From: Harmothoe impar
Lineage: Eukaryota > Annelida > Polychaeta > Phyllodocida > Polynoidae
Length of the DNA: 64,000 nt
Assembly (NCBI GenBank): GCA_947462335.1
Contig: OX381709.1
Location: 35,668,186 to 35,732,185, forward strand
Direction of reading: 5' to 3'
The notes beneath the pieces were generated by a model. The model had not been told where the DNA came from and made no database searches. It saw nothing but the letters and a program-made list of their open reading frames with translations. The translations under genes were made by a program, and so were the position numbers. Below, piece after piece: positions 1-11,276 of this stretch (position 1 is the stretch's first letter; every line of letters starts with the position of its first letter).

Positions 1-1622
1 TATCAAGAATAATACCTAGATATTCATATTTATTACATACTTCCAAGGCTATGCTCCCCATTTTAATAACAGGTGTTTGAAGATTGTCATTCATTGGTGG
101 ATTGAAGACCACAACCTTGGTCTTATCTTTGTTTATGCAGAGACCACTCTCGCTAAACCATTTATATACATTTTGGGCATCTTCTTGCATTTTACCCTCA
201 CTGATTGCGAGACTAGTAGAAGTAGTGTAGAACACTACATCGTCTGCATACATTATAGCAGTACAGTGAGATAGAACATTGGGTAAGGCATTTATGAAAC
301 AAATGAACAACAAGGGGCCCAAGATAGAACCTTGGGGTACCCCGTAGTGCACCGGGAGCAGGCTAGAGGTGGTCCCGTTACACATAACACACTGTGCACG
401 CTTTCCTAGGTAGGCAAACAACCAATCAGTGTATAGAGGGGGGAGATTTAGCGCTTTCATGCGGCTTATTAACTCTAGGTGGTGTATACTATCAAAAGCC
501 TTCCCTACATCCAGGAAACAGGCCAGGAGATGCTCACCTTTGTCCTTGGCTTCATATATATCATTTACAAATTTAAATACGGCATCATTTGTTCCCCTGG
601 ATGCACGGAAGCCATATTGACAATTACTGAGTTGGTTGTTTGACTCAAGCGATATGTAAATATTGTCATAGACAATACGCTCCATAATCTTGCTTGGGGC
701 GGGAAGTAAAGATATGGGGCGCCAGTTACCTATCTGTTTCAGGTCCCCTGACTTGGGTAGTGGGACAACTTTGCCAGATGCCCAGTCTGAGGGGAAACTG
801 ATGGTATGTAGGCTTAGGTTAATGAGGGACGTTAGCTGTGGGGCTAGGATGAGAAAAGCATCCTTCAAAACAGCTGTATTAATGTTGTCAATGCCACTGG
901 ACTTGTGGACTTCAATAGCCTTAACTAAATTGAGTACAGTGGAGTAAGTTACTTCAGTGGACTCACTTACTTCATACAATTGTGCAGTCGGGGAGTGAGT
1001 AGTACTGACCTTGGGATCATCTCCCAGGGAGTCAAATAGCTTACGACCAATATTACAGAAGAACTGGTTTATATAAGTGGGAACATAGTCACCTTTGACC
1101 TCTTCCCCAGTTTCATGATGAGTCAGCACTATGTTGGGCTTATTTTCTCCAACTTTCCCTAATAATAGGGCTAGTTCGCGCCAGAATTTGGTTGGGTTTT
1201 TAGCTAGATTTTCCAGGGTGGTCTTGAAGTATTCCTCTTCAGCCAGCCTTGTCTTAGCATTGATATCTCTCCGAACCTGCTTGGCACATTCAAGCAGTTC
1301 CGGATCGGCTTTACCGCCCTTACAATAGTCCAACATATACTGATTCCTCTCAAATATTGACTCATATATGTCTCTGGTCATCCAGGGCTTATTTCTATCC
1401 TGGAATTTCATGTCCTTTACAGGGCAGTGTATGTCCAGATAATCTACTATGTGGGACAAAAGCATCTCCCATTTGAGATCTACATCATCACATTCATCAA
1501 ATGGGGTCCAATCTATGTTTAGTAAATTGTCCATGAAGTCAGTTTGATCATAGTGCTTGTATGAACGACCTCTTACTTGTATATTTACAAACTCTTCTTT
1601 TGGTTTTTTTCTAATGGCGTAT
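1..1622 (-). pseudogene. LINE copy 1: reverse transcriptase domain (cut by window start)
   Basis: Read on the minus strand, one frame stays open from about 1617 to the window edge. It encodes a CR1/Jockey-type non-LTR reverse transcriptase, which copies the element RNA at a nicked target. Visible landmarks in order are NPTKFWREL (linker), NWRPISLLP, YGFRASRGTNDA, FLDVGKAFDS, GVPQGSILGPLLF and the catalytic YADDVVFYT (YADD near 239-250). The same motifs occur in the plus-strand copy at 5.5-7.5 kb, so both belong to one family. The endonuclease lies just upstream but in another frame: a TA duplication in GTATAC at about 1619-1624 shifts the frame between the two domains. No stop was seen inside the RT part, so this copy may be fairly young. 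The 3' end lies outside the window. Confidence 0.9.
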
Positions 1623-2307
1623 ACACAGGGAGGTGATCACTTATAAACATGGGCAGTGTCCCTTTATGGAGGACAATGTCACAATCTGTAGCTATCAGGT
1701 CGATACACGTACCACCAGCTTTTTTAGTATAGGGCCGGGTAATATGATGAATCTGATCCTGTAGATTTAGGCCTGAAACAGCTTTCAGGTATGCCTTGGT
1801 CTTACAATCATCGGGCTGGAACAAGTCAACATTAATGTCACCAACAAGCCATCGCTCTCGACCTTCTAGGCTAGGATCCTGACAAATATCTACTATAGCA
1901 TCTATACATTTCACATAGCTACCACTAGGGGGTCTATATACATGAACAAAGGTGGTCAGACGATGCTTGTCTTGAGTAAAATTAACAACCATGGCTTCTA
2001 TATCTTCATTGGACTTGTTTAAGAAGGAGTCCATTGTGCAGTAAGGTGCCATCCTGTTGCACACATAAAATAGCAACCCTCCACCAGTCTTATCAACTAT
2101 GCGGTCATATCTGAAAAATTGATAACCTGAAACGTATAGCTTGTGGTCTGAAAACCCCTCAAGTAACCAACTTTCACTGACTGACATAATGTCAAAAAGC
2201 TTGATCAGATCACTCAGTTCTGTGAATTTTAGTCTTTGACTACGCACATTGTAGTGGCCAATCTTTAGTCCTTTTAGACGGGCAAACGCCTCATAGTCAG
2301 TGGTCAT
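1585..2307 (-). pseudogene. LINE copy 1: AP-type (EEP) endonuclease domain
   Basis: This 240-residue frame is the N-terminal endonuclease of the LINE polyprotein, which nicks target DNA to prime reverse transcription. Recognisable pieces are the N-terminal HYNVRSQ (catalytic Asn strand), SESWL (catalytic Glu), YRPPSG, GDINVDL (Asp/Asn active site) and the C-terminal SDHLPVY (His/Asp). The ATG at 2307 opens shortly before the first strand, as expected if endonuclease starts the ORF. After SDHLPVY the frame runs only a few codons to a stop at 1585, while the next frame continues smoothly into the RT linker. The break is therefore a 2-base insertion rather than a natural end. The product is presumably non-functional unless frameshifting occurs. 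Confidence 0.9.
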
Positions 2308-3430
2308 TTTGAGGAGTGTTTCTCCTTACAGTGTGGATAATTCAAATTAGGGTAACTTATTAGTATCTTAGTCACTAGGGTTAAAGTCACAGAGGAGTGA
2401 CTGTGACCAGGCCATAGAGCGCCATGAAGAATGACGGTTAATCCTGACCCAGAAAGCAGTAGGCTGGGTGGGACCGAAAAACAATGCGGATTCTTTGAGC
2501 GGTTCATAAGCTGGCTGATTGGCTGGTTGGTGCCTCCCATAATAGACAGGGATGAGTAAAATGGCTCAGATTAATAGCTAAGCTCTGACTAATCTAATCT
2601 ATGACTTCCTAATATCTGACTAGTGTAGTAAGAATGAATGAAACCTCTGATCAAGGGGGTTAGTATGTGTGAGTAGACTTGAGAGAGGTTAAGAGGTCTA
2701 ACACCAATAACCTCTGCATTCCCTAAGGTCATTCCTAATGATTAAGCTGAACTAGGCTAGACTTAGGCTATTCCTTTTTTTTCTTCTTTTTTTCCCTTTT
2801 TTCCCCCTATGAGGCTTATACAATATATGCTCTGGGACCATGGAGCAGTGGTCCCGAGGCATTAATAAATACAAACAATAGATACAATTGCAAGGACAAA
2901 TACATTTCAGTGAGTGCTGCTGAGTGTATGGGCAGGGGTCTGGGGATAAGTGACATCTAAAGTCAGTGTCATTGTCAGAGAAAGAACCTGCATCAGAAAT
3001 GATGTAGGGGTTAACCTGATGTGCAATAATATGTGCAGGAGGGAGGGGAAGGCAAGCTGCATCAAAAATGATGTAGAGCTGTTTACCAGGGGGGCGGGGT
3101 AGAGGGTGAGGGGCATGTAGCTGCATCAGAAATGATGTAGAGCTATTTCCTCTGAGTTGTTGGGTACAGCTGCATCAGAAATGATGTAGAGCTTCACTCA
3201 AGCAATCGTTCACATGGTCATGTATTAATGAAATAATAGAGCAATCAGGTGACAGTAGTGGATAAGTAAAAAAATAGAAATAAACAAAATAAAAATAAAA
3301 TACAGGCAGAGACAAGGGAGGAGGCTAAGCAATGAGTCTAGCACAACGTTATAGATAATAGAACATGTCAATGATGGTTGGTGGACGGAAACCTCTTAGC
3401 CGCATCATTAATGATGTAAAGCTTTTTTGG
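2308..3430 (-). other. Possible LINE 5' region with five CATCAGAAATGATG motifs
   Basis: This stretch lies upstream of the endonuclease frame of LINE copy 1. Five near-identical motifs built on CATCAGAAATGATGTAGAGC start near 2991, 3060, 3123, 3172 and 3402. Each has a small inverted repeat, CATCA/TGATG. Regularly repeated motifs are common in LINE 5' UTR promoters, so a 5' UTR is a reasonable reading. Minus-strand frames here (2752-3126 and 2304-2540) are short; one is Cys/His/Pro-rich but has no family I recognise. No ORF1 could be assigned. Confidence 0.35.
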
Positions 3431-4628
3431 GCCATGGTCGCACCAGTGCGTATATTGTAAGGTCTGAAGAAACACCTCAGAGAATTGAATTAAATAATTG
3501 TCTCTTGTCTTATGCCTAGGATACTAACCATGCAAGGTGTAGACTGAGAGATATGGACACCAGTCCTTATTTGGAGTCATTTGCAGGCTCCCCCCTCACC
3601 CCTCTACCATCCATCATTCTATGAATTTAACCACTTGGTTAAGGAGAGTCAGGGTTTTTATTTATTGTTGTATCAGGTTATTAGTGATGTTAATATTAGA
3701 TCTTTTATAGAATTACTATGTATAATAAGTGTAACAACATGAAGCAGTCATCTTGACTATGAATACACATGGGGTGAGGCACTAGGCATAGAATGGAGGG
3801 GGGGGGGGTTGACCATTGGTAGGGTAAGTGAAAATGAATACAAAGACCTTTGAAAAGGGTATTATCTATCTGATCTAAACTCATTTTAATATGTTGACAA
3901 TTCAAATATATTGAAGCAAAGGCCCTCCAATATTTGGGTTATATTCATGCAATCACAAGAATATAACCTGTAATAGTCTCTTTGGGTCCCTTACCAGTTT
4001 TCTGTTGAGGTGGTAAAGCCATTCATATATGATAAGAGGTCTGATGGTTGGAGTTCTTAGATGAACTAAGGTAGCCCCCCTAGGTTAAAAAATACCACAG
4101 TAAATATCATGATCTACTCTAGTAAACCAGAATACATCATGGTATACCATAATGTACCATAGTATACCCTGTTATTTTGTGGTAAACATAACCATAGTTT
4201 ACTGTTATATGCCAAACCCATGATGTACAATGATTCTAAGATCATAATATTCCGCAATCTATCAAGATACCACAATATCATGATAATATTGCTATAGCCA
4301 TTACTAACATTTATTATGGTACATTGAACTGGTGGTAAACCACAGTTCAGATACTATAGTTAACTATGATATACCAGAATAAATTGTAATATTTACATCT
4401 AAGATATTTATAATGATCTACCATGGTTTTATAGGAATATTGTCTACCCTGCTTTCTCTGTATGATGGTAAGACCATCCCTTTTAACCATAATTTATTAG
4501 GATATACCAGGATAAACCAGGCTAAATAACCCCACTCATGTATCATGGTAAACCATGGTATATCATGGTAAAATATAGTACTTTAGTCCAATTATCTCAC
4601 ACCAGGTGGCAGCCTGGTCTATACCTAG
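3431..4628. repeat. AT-rich repeat DNA with ACCATGGTA / TACCATAG motifs
   Basis: No gene is seen. From about 4080 the sequence is full of short palindromic motifs (ACCATGGTA, TATACCATAGTA, CCATGATATAC) and ends in TCTCACACCAGGTGGCAGCCTGG at 4596-4618, directly left of the Gypsy LTR. The same motif set and the same CACACTAGGTGGCAG box recur in the tandem array at 18.8-20.6 kb on the other side of the Gypsy, so this is probably a diverged part of that array. Confidence 0.6.
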
Positions 4629-5146
4629 TGTAGGGGTTTGTATAAGTATCACGCGAACACAGGTTCCAAATTCGGTTTGAATGCAACAGGTTTATTCGAT
4701 CACAGCCTTAAAGTAACACGAAGGTTTTGCTCGGTTTACTTGGTTTAACCATTCGAAGATGTACAGGGTTCTATCTATAGTTCGAAGTCAGCAACGCTGG
4801 ATGATCTGGTCCTGAGCCAGCATGACTGGTGCAGGAGCCAGAGTGTGGGAGGGGTGTAGGTGCCCCGATCAAAGAGGTAACGAAGGTATCGAAAGGTGTG
4901 GGTCAGAGCTCGTCCATGGACGAACTCCCTGAGGTAGCCAACCTCGGCCTCTTATATACCCTGAGCGCGGACCAAGCAGTGTCGACGTGGCACTCCTCCG
5001 TAGCGCCATCTGGAGTGCCCTGCCTGGCTCCTCTACCGGATAACCGAAAGGACATGGCGTAGGTGTTGCCACCTAGTGTCCGATGGAGGCACTTCCCGCT
5101 CTGACTCCACGGACCTATATGTACACGTATTATTCGTGCCCCTACA
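4629..5146 (-). repeat. Gypsy 3' LTR (complete, 518 bp)
   Basis: Begins TGTAGGGG and ends CCCCTACA, giving 8-bp terminal inverted repeats with TG...CA ends. In element orientation a TATATAAGAGG promoter lies near 4955-4966 and an AATAAA poly(A) signal at about 4690-4695, so U3-R-U5 order fits. A second copy lies at 18367-18826. Confidence 0.93.
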
Positions 5147-5158
5147 TCACCCCCACCA
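5147..5158 (-). promoter_or_regulatory. Gypsy polypurine tract
   Basis: On the minus strand TGGTGGGGGTGA abuts the 3' LTR start. This is the usual position of the primer for plus-strand DNA synthesis. Confidence 0.7.
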
Positions 5159-5494
5159 GATTATAACAAGGGTAGAATACATCTGATATAATATTCGAAC
5201 ATAGGAGAATAATATCAGTGTACATAATGACATTACTTGCGTAAATTCAAAGGTTCGAATTATGTTCCGTACGAACACGTGGAAAGTACAACTGGATTTT
5301 GCTTGACCTGTTACACCAAACAACATTTACATCTCTATGTACATAACAGGGATCTCATAGATCTAACACCATAACGACAAGATTGATACGTGAGTATCCA
5401 TCTTTAATAAAGATATGAATATATATGTGAATATATATGTTCTACACTATTCCTAACTACCGAGATCACAGCTCCTTATGGTTTTATTGAGATA
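5159..5494 (-). other. Gypsy 3' noncoding region, part 1
   Basis: AT-rich sequence between the polypurine tract and the nested LINE, containing TTCGAA words typical of the rest of the Gypsy. No ORF or structured element was recognised. It continues beyond the LINE at 7958-8419. Confidence 0.6.
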
Positions 5495-7957
5495 CAAAAT
5501 TGATTATTTAATGATATATTAGAACTCATACATAGGCGTAATGAAATCATGCACCAATATTGTAGTGAAGGTAAAAATAACTCATACTTACTGCAACAAG
5601 GTAAAGATCTACGAAATGATATAAATATTTCTTCTGAGATTGCTCAAGATAACTTTATGGCAAATAAACTAGACACCCTAGCCAATAACCCCACCAAGTT
5701 CTGGAGGGAACTCAACACCCTTCTGGGTAAAAGCAGTGCACAAAAGGATGAAATCACCATGAAGCACCATACTTCTGGTAATATGGTGCGTGGTGAAAAA
5801 GTCCCAGATTACATAAATGAATTTTTCTCGAACGTTGGCATTGATTTACTCAACAAGTTAGGTAATGTCCCGGAGGTGACCCCCTTAGCACCACCTACAT
5901 GTACATCTCATCCTGAAACTGTGGACACCTTTGTAACATATAATGAAATCATGAAACTAGTCAGAGACATAGAAATCCACAAGTCGAGTGGTGTTGATAA
6001 TATATCAGCAAAAGTCCTAAAGGATGCTCTAATAGTGTTATGTCCTCAATTGACAGCCATTATCAATTATAGTCTCCATAATGTGGTGTTCCCAGAGGCC
6101 TGGGCAATGGCGAAGGTTGTCCCTCTTCCCAAAAGTGGAGACCTGAACCATATTGGAAACTGGCGACCTATTTCGTTACTGCCTGCCCCCAGCAAGATTA
6201 TGGAGCGGGTGGTATATAATAAGATATACAATCATCTTGAGTCGGGAGGACTATTAACCCGGCATCAGTTTGGTTTCCGCACGTCGAGAGGAACAGGAGA
6301 CGCAGTCTTCTCTTTTGTGAATGACCTTTATAAGGCAAGAGACCTAGACATGATTGTGGCCGCCTGTTTCCTCGACGTGCGGAAAGCTTTTGACTCAATC
6401 CACCATGGTGAACTGCTCTCCCGTATGAAGTGTTTTAACATCCCGGTAATTTATACTGACTGGCTGCACGCCTATCTAGCTAGAAGAAAACAACGGGTCA
6501 CATGTAATAACCATATATCTAGCACGCGAGCCATTAGTTGCGGAGTGCCGCAAGGTTCTATTCTAGGGCCGTTATTATTCATATGCTTCATCAATAACCT
6601 GCCAAAATGTCTACAAGCATGTAAAATAGCTATGTATGCTGACGATGTCGTTTTTTATACCAGTGCAAAAACCCTACAGGATGCAGAGAGAATCCTACAG
6701 GGTGACGCAACACATGTCTATAATTGGTTTACAAAAAGTGGTTTATGTATAAACACAGACAAAACAAAGGTCATGGTATTTTCTAGATCAAAAATAATCT
6801 GACTACCAGGCCTGGATATCTATATGGGAAATCATAAACTGGGAGTATGTAACTCATACGAATACCTCGGTGTCACCCTAGATTATCGGCTAAACCTTGA
6901 TGCCATGACAGGTAAAACAGTCTCTGCTACCTACAATAGACTGTTCATGTATAGAAACTTAAGGAAAAAAATGTCTGATTGGGTTGCTAACCTTATCTAC
7001 AAGCAGACCATATCGCCGGTTCTGGAATACTGTGGTTTTCTTTATAATGGGCTCACAGAGACTAACCAATTAAGGCTACAGCGCATCCAGAACCGGTGTT
7101 TACGTGTATGCCTACAAGTCAAATTTAGATACAATGTATTGAAATTACATGAGGATACAGATATACCATTTATTGGTGTCAAACATGACTTACAACTATT
7201 AATGTTGCTACATAAATATGTCTATAGCGGTATAGTAGACTTTGATAGTATGGGCCTAAAATTGAAGACCCAGCCTACTCATAACATGAGAACTCGCTCA
7301 TGTGATACTGGCCTACTGGAATACCCTAACTCTGTCAAATTGGGATATAGAAAAAGTCCTATCTATCGTGGAATCGTACTGTGGAACAGTCTTCCGCCGG
7401 CCTGTAGGACATGTGTCAACCCTGTAAGCTTCAAAAGCCAAGCTAAAGCCTGTATAATTGCGCTACAACTTAAGAAGTGGCGAAAAATATACACCTGCAA
7501 CACAAATGGCTAGTGTCTGCAAAGACTGTAGTCACTGTTTTGTCATATACTATCCTGCTATAAGATTTGTTTGTATAATTGGACCATGAGTCACTACTAT
7601 TGTACTTGATACTGGTGACAACCGAAATGCACGGTTATACCATTTGAGAACATTGATGTTGTAATTGTATTTACGAAGATCATCTGATGAAAAATAAATA
7701 CTCTTATCAAACTCAAAATATTAATCATTACTTCTTTTAAGGTAGGTAAGAAATGCACTTTATGTGACTTTTTAGGACGGAATGACACGGAAGTAGTGGT
7801 TTGAAAATATTTATATGGGCGAACCGTCCCTGGAGAGGTAATTATGTGACCTATTGCAATTACAGAATAATTACAAACAAACCCTTGATAACTGCATTAA
7901 TTTGTAGATCGTTTGTTCAGACTAATAAACTTTTTAAATTGAAATTGAATTGAATAC
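5495..7957 (+). mobile_element. LINE copy 2, 5'-truncated, nested in the Gypsy
   Basis: A plus-strand copy of the LINE family seen at 1-2.3 kb, lacking the endonuclease. Homology starts around 5495-5505, just before the RT linker, as typical 5' truncation during target-primed reverse transcription would leave. It interrupts the 3' noncoding part of the Gypsy in the opposite direction, so it inserted later. The 3' end is judged to be near 7957, where an ATTGAAATTGAATTGAAT run resembles the short tandem tails of CR1-like LINEs. The exact boundary and target-site duplication were not resolved. Confidence 0.8.
5549..7513 (+). pseudogene. LINE copy 2: reverse transcriptase and C-terminal domain with in-frame TGA
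   Basis: Two frames, 5549-6802 (417 aa) and 6824-7513 (229 aa), are the same frame separated by one TGA at 6800-6802. The first holds the RT: NWRPISLLP, FGFRTSRGTGDA, FLDVRKAFDS, GVPQGSILGPLLF and catalytic YADDVVFYT. The second is the thumb and C-terminal region of CR1/Jockey-type LINEs, with LGVTLDYRL, a SPVLEYCG block and a LWNSLPP motif near the end. The stop falls between the RT fingers/palm and the C-terminal part, so the truncated product would lack the region that normally finishes the protein. In copy 1 the equivalent position is a sense codon, so TGA is most simply a nonsense mutation, though it is followed by CTA. ATG 5549 is an internal Met in a truncated copy, not a genuine start. 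Confidence 0.9.
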
Positions 7958-8419
7958 ATGAAACCAACATAAGTGTGAAGTCAACTCTTATAACCAAGGA
8001 ATGTTGTATAATATGCCTCCACATGAGGTAAACGATATATGACTCTATATTATAAAAATAGATATACTCTCGAAATCCGAATACCAATTGTTACGTCCAA
8101 AAAAAAAAGAGAAAAATTTGGAGATAAAGGTAGGTATCGAACATTATTTACAGTTGTTGGTTCGAATCATAGTAGACAGTAAAACTTATACTTTTCGAAG
8201 TATGAACACACTTTATTTTATTTTACATAGACAACGAAGACATTTCTTCAACGACAATAAGTATCAATTATGCATCTCATACCCGGTTTATGCTTTTCGA
8301 ATCATGATTCCAATCATGGACGTTTGTAATTACGAACACAACGAATTATTAAGATATCATTGAAACATCATATACACAAGTCATAAAACGCAACTGAATA
8401 TACGAACATACGAATCACT
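7958..8419 (-). other. Gypsy 3' noncoding region, part 2
   Basis: Between the nested LINE and the stop of the accessory gene the sequence is AT-rich with repeated TTCGAA words. It includes a short palindrome ATACTTTTCGAAGTAT near 8188-8203. No coding frame is convincing. In element orientation this is the 3' untranslated region. Confidence 0.55.
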
Positions 8420-9256
8420 TCAAAAGTCCTTCACAATATCCTGGAGTTCTTCAAGAGATCCACTCCACTGAGTGAGTCCGATTCCGAACACCCGGATGAA
8501 CTTGAGGTTCAGCGCCTTCATGGTTTTGGCCTGATCTTCAAGAGTGTCTTCCGCGGCCTTTTGAAAGGCCCGGGCCGTCGTAAGTTCTCTTTTCGTATGT
8601 TCAAGTCTCTTGGTAAGTTCAGCCACCTTACCGGGTTCCGCCTGCTCGTCAATTCGCTGCTTCTCGAATATCAGTCTTAATCTCTCCACTTCCTTGCCCT
8701 GCATGGTTATGGCATAGTCTGCGGATGCCCTCCCCCCCCCCCAGGCGGCATACTGCTGCATAGCGGCTTGGTGCTCATGCAACCATCGTTCATACAGATC
8801 CTTATGCACTACTGCAGCAGGGGCCTTCACCGGCTCGAAGTAGTCTCTTTGGATTCATACACTCGGACGAAGGTTTTCACCACTGACCATTAACTCATAC
8901 CACCTTTCCGGACTGACTGCTGGTTCTTCACGCACTATGGGCCTGAAAGGCACAGTGGCTGTGGTAGTAGTGGTGGTAATCACTAAGGCAGCGACAGTTG
9001 CTGCTGTCACCCCTCTAGCAGTCGTAGTTGGTGTGGTAGTGACCGGGTTCGAAGTGGTCACCGGAACTGGGTCCACCACAGGCTCAGTTTTCACGGATTC
9101 CGAACTCGAAGTAGTGGCAGGGATTTTACACCCTACCGTCTTTGTAGAGCTGCTAACCTCCGGCTTTGCCTTTTCCATCACCTGGGGGGTGGTGATGGTG
9201 GCAGTGACCACCATGTCCTTCTTCCCAGGCAGGACAAAGTGCTTGGAGTCAATCAT
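8420..9256 (-). pseudogene. Accessory protein, Thr-rich linker and C-terminal coiled coil
   Basis: Two stretches (9256-8855 and 8830-8420) are in the same frame, parted by TGA at 8855-8857. The first is a Thr/Val/Pro-rich linker. The second begins DYFEPVKAP and forms a long charged helix (EVERLRLIFEKQRIDEQAE... KRLEHTKRELTTAR) likely to be a coiled coil. It ends with NLKFIRVFGIGLTQWSG...ELQDIVKDF. The element at 60.2-60.9 kb ends with the matching NVKFQQVFGVFMDEWDG...ALELLKNQ, and its LYFDPSDK matches DYFEPVKAP. The TGA aligns with an Arg codon there, consistent with CGA to TGA. The conserved tail suggests an oligomerisation or partner-binding module. Confidence 0.72.
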
Positions 9257-9786
9257 CTCAACGTTTCGGGAGTCCGGCTGGCGAAGGGCATCCTTTACAG
9301 GGATACCCTAAGGGAGGTTCTTGTATGGATCTCTCTCGGTCTGTCTTTCCGGACCAGGAGGGTCCATCGAAGGGTACTCGGTCCTGCTAGCCAGGTTACC
9401 AGGAGTCAGGGGACGGAGGGTTTGTAGTTGAGAACGACCTTTTGGGGCCGAAAAGTCCGGACCATAGTCAGGACGTAGGTCCTGGAGTGGGGACCGGTGC
9501 TTAATCGTCGTCGCTCGCCCTCGTCCCGCAGTTGGAGCTCTCGGGGCCGAAACTTCCGACTTGACTTTCTTGCAGTCAGGTTCGGAAGTGGCCGGACTCC
9601 TGTTGATCTCACTTCATTTCCCCGTGAGGGGGTTGGCAGCTCTCCAGTCGTACACCTGATACAAGGCGCTTCCTAGGTCCAATCGACCTCTTCAGTCTGT
9701 ACGCTGGAATACAGCGGACTGCTTCGAATTCCTGGTGATCTGTACTTTCCCGAACTGTAGGGTTTCGATGGTGATGTTCTCGAACT

Positions 9787-10185
9787 TCACTTTTCCAGGC
9801 CCGCCACCAGTTGTGCATGGAGGTCCCCCACGTTCTTTCTTGCTAACATCATGGCTTGGCCATGACATTGTATTAGGTGCTCGATCATACGACCCCTTCG
9901 GAAGGTCCACAGCCCCTTACACTTCTTATTAGACTTGCCGGTGTCAGCGCAGATGTACTGCGCCCGGTGGTGCATGTGGCACTCGACCAGGTGCCGCATG
10001 AATCGAAGACGGGTGGGCATGGGACGGTTCTCATGCTGGTAATAATGACGGCAGGAATCGAAAGGACAATCCTCCCTTACCCCTGCCTTGTACCGGGCCA
10101 TAGCCCATCGAATCTTGGGGCGTCCCTCATGGTTGTAGTAGGATTCGGGGAACTGTTTCCAATCCTGAACCAATTTTCCGTCCAT
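9787..10185 (-). pseudogene. Accessory protein, double C2H2-like zinc-finger part
   Basis: This frame encodes a WKQFPESYY...LRW lead-in and a first finger with CPFDSC followed by RFMRHLVECH. A second unit has YICADTG...C followed by EHLIQCHG. In the homologous protein at 59.5-60.2 kb the same positions read CPFTIC / RFLRHLCERH and YECANC / RHLKYSH, so finger 2 here has lost one Cys of its CxxC. The fingers are unlike the CCHC knuckle of Gag and would suit DNA or RNA binding. A TAG lies just upstream in this frame, showing that the domain is joined to the preceding part only through the frameshift near 10190. Sequence after 9787 continues in other frames to about 9609, where an LYQVYDWR stretch matches LYSRVCEWR of the other element. 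Confidence 0.75.
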
Positions 10186-11276
10186 CCGAATGTGCTAGGT
10201 GAGTTGGTGTTAGACCTGATCCATTCTTCGTCGTCGGACAAACCCTCGTAATCCGTTGCCTTAGGGCAGGAGTACATGTCCCTGGATCGTTTGCAATGCT
10301 CCATGCACTCGGGCCTAAATATTTTAAAGCCCCCAGTAGCGTTGTGCCAGACCATTTCTTCTGCCCGAGAGTTAGGGACATCTACTGAGGCGGTTGCCCC
10401 AGCAGCCGGAGGGGGAGAAGCGACCACAGGTGGGGTATTCGAATGTCCTGATTCCAAGGACGTGGATGGGGATGCAGGTATAGGAACCTGCACAGGAGTC
10501 TTGGACGGTGTTCTTGGTGGCGTCGAAGGCGTCTTAGTTGGCGCCCTAGGAGGCGTCGAAGGGGTGGAAGCCATACTGGTTTCATTCCTGGAGACCACAT
10601 CAACCAACCTCACAGTTGGAGACATGTTTATCGCTGTGGTTTGTGGAGGCAGGACATGAGGGACACAGGGCTGTCGTGCTTCAGCCTTTTTCACCTTACG
10701 TCGCTGGCTCTTAGGGAGTTCGAATGGTCCCTCCTCCACATCCGAAGCGTCAGACACGGATCGTCCCTTCTGCTGCGGGTTGGGGTTCTTCCTGGATTGA
10801 GCCCGGGTGAGTGGAGCCCTAGGAGTAGCTTGCATAGCTTCTAGGGTTTGCCGCAAATGTTCATTGGCTGCCCGGAGCTCATCAGACTCTCTCACCACCT
10901 GAGCGAACCGAGCTTCCTGCTCAACCAACTCTGGAGTATCAAAGGTAACTTCCATAGGTGTTAACTCAACGATGGCTGGAGGCTTGTCGAAGGAGACCGG
11001 TAAAGGTCCCGGAGTCTTTGGAAGAGGTTCGAATGGAGATTCATTAGTCTCAGTTGTAGTAGTGGGTTCTTCGAATGTAGTTGGGGCCGACTGGAGAGTA
11101 CTCGAAGAGCACTCGAACTGGGCTGGGGCAGGTTCCGACACTTCGGAGGTGGATGGGGTAGCCGGAGGGGTACTAGAACGGGAAGTTTTACGACTACCTC
11201 TGGTTTTGGTGAGTTTCTTCTTCTTCCCTTTCGTACTCTTAGTGCTCCCATCGCTTGAGGGGGCCGGTTCCTCCAC
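10077..11276 (-). pseudogene. Accessory protein, N-terminal part
   Basis: This 399-residue frame starts with a Lys/Ser/Thr-rich tract, followed by Pro/Thr-rich low-complexity sequence. A short coiled coil (around residues 118-150, EARFAQVVRESDELRAANEH) comes next, then a basic patch after EEGPFELPKSQRRKVKKAE. That patch resembles DQGVFHTVLSVKDKKKL in the element at 58 kb. TPPR-type repeats follow (about residues 240-265). Near the C-terminus lies a segment with W, C and C residues leading to SDDEEWIR. It aligns without gaps to the stretch bridging the two ORFs in the 58-60 kb element. After this point the reading frame leaves the homologous one by a shift near 10190, so the last about 35 residues are probably out-of-frame. 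No known domain was recognised in the N-terminal 300 residues. Confidence 0.7.

Larger units (their letters stand above)
8420..11276 (-). pseudogene. Gypsy accessory protein gene in env position (broken)
   Basis: Downstream of integrase the Gypsy carries about 2.86 kb of coding sequence that is neither envelope nor part of gag-pol. Pieces in different frames line up end to end with the single-frame protein of the LTR element at 58.18-60.93 kb, itself about 2.75 kb. Order: Pro/Ser/Thr-rich N-terminus with a coiled coil; a conserved Trp/Cys segment; two C2H2-like zinc fingers; a variable linker; a C-terminal coiled coil with a conserved VFG...W...G ending. Shifts occur near 10190, near 9800 and again near 9650, and a TGA at 8855-8857 aligns with an Arg in the other element. 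There is no signal peptide or transmembrane segment, so a nucleic-acid-binding role inside the cell is more likely than an envelope role. The function is unknown. Confidence 0.75.

Noticed and set aside
4829..5062. 77-codon frame repeated at 18567-18800
   Set aside because: Lies wholly inside the Gypsy LTR, so the duplication reflects the LTR pair and not a gene family.
8937..9311. Plus-strand Val/Thr-rich ORFs in 8.9-11.4 kb
   Set aside because: Antisense shadows of the Gypsy accessory gene on the minus strand.
8420..11276. Retroviral-type envelope gene
   Set aside because: No signal peptide, furin-type site or transmembrane helix; homology is to a zinc-finger and coiled-coil protein.
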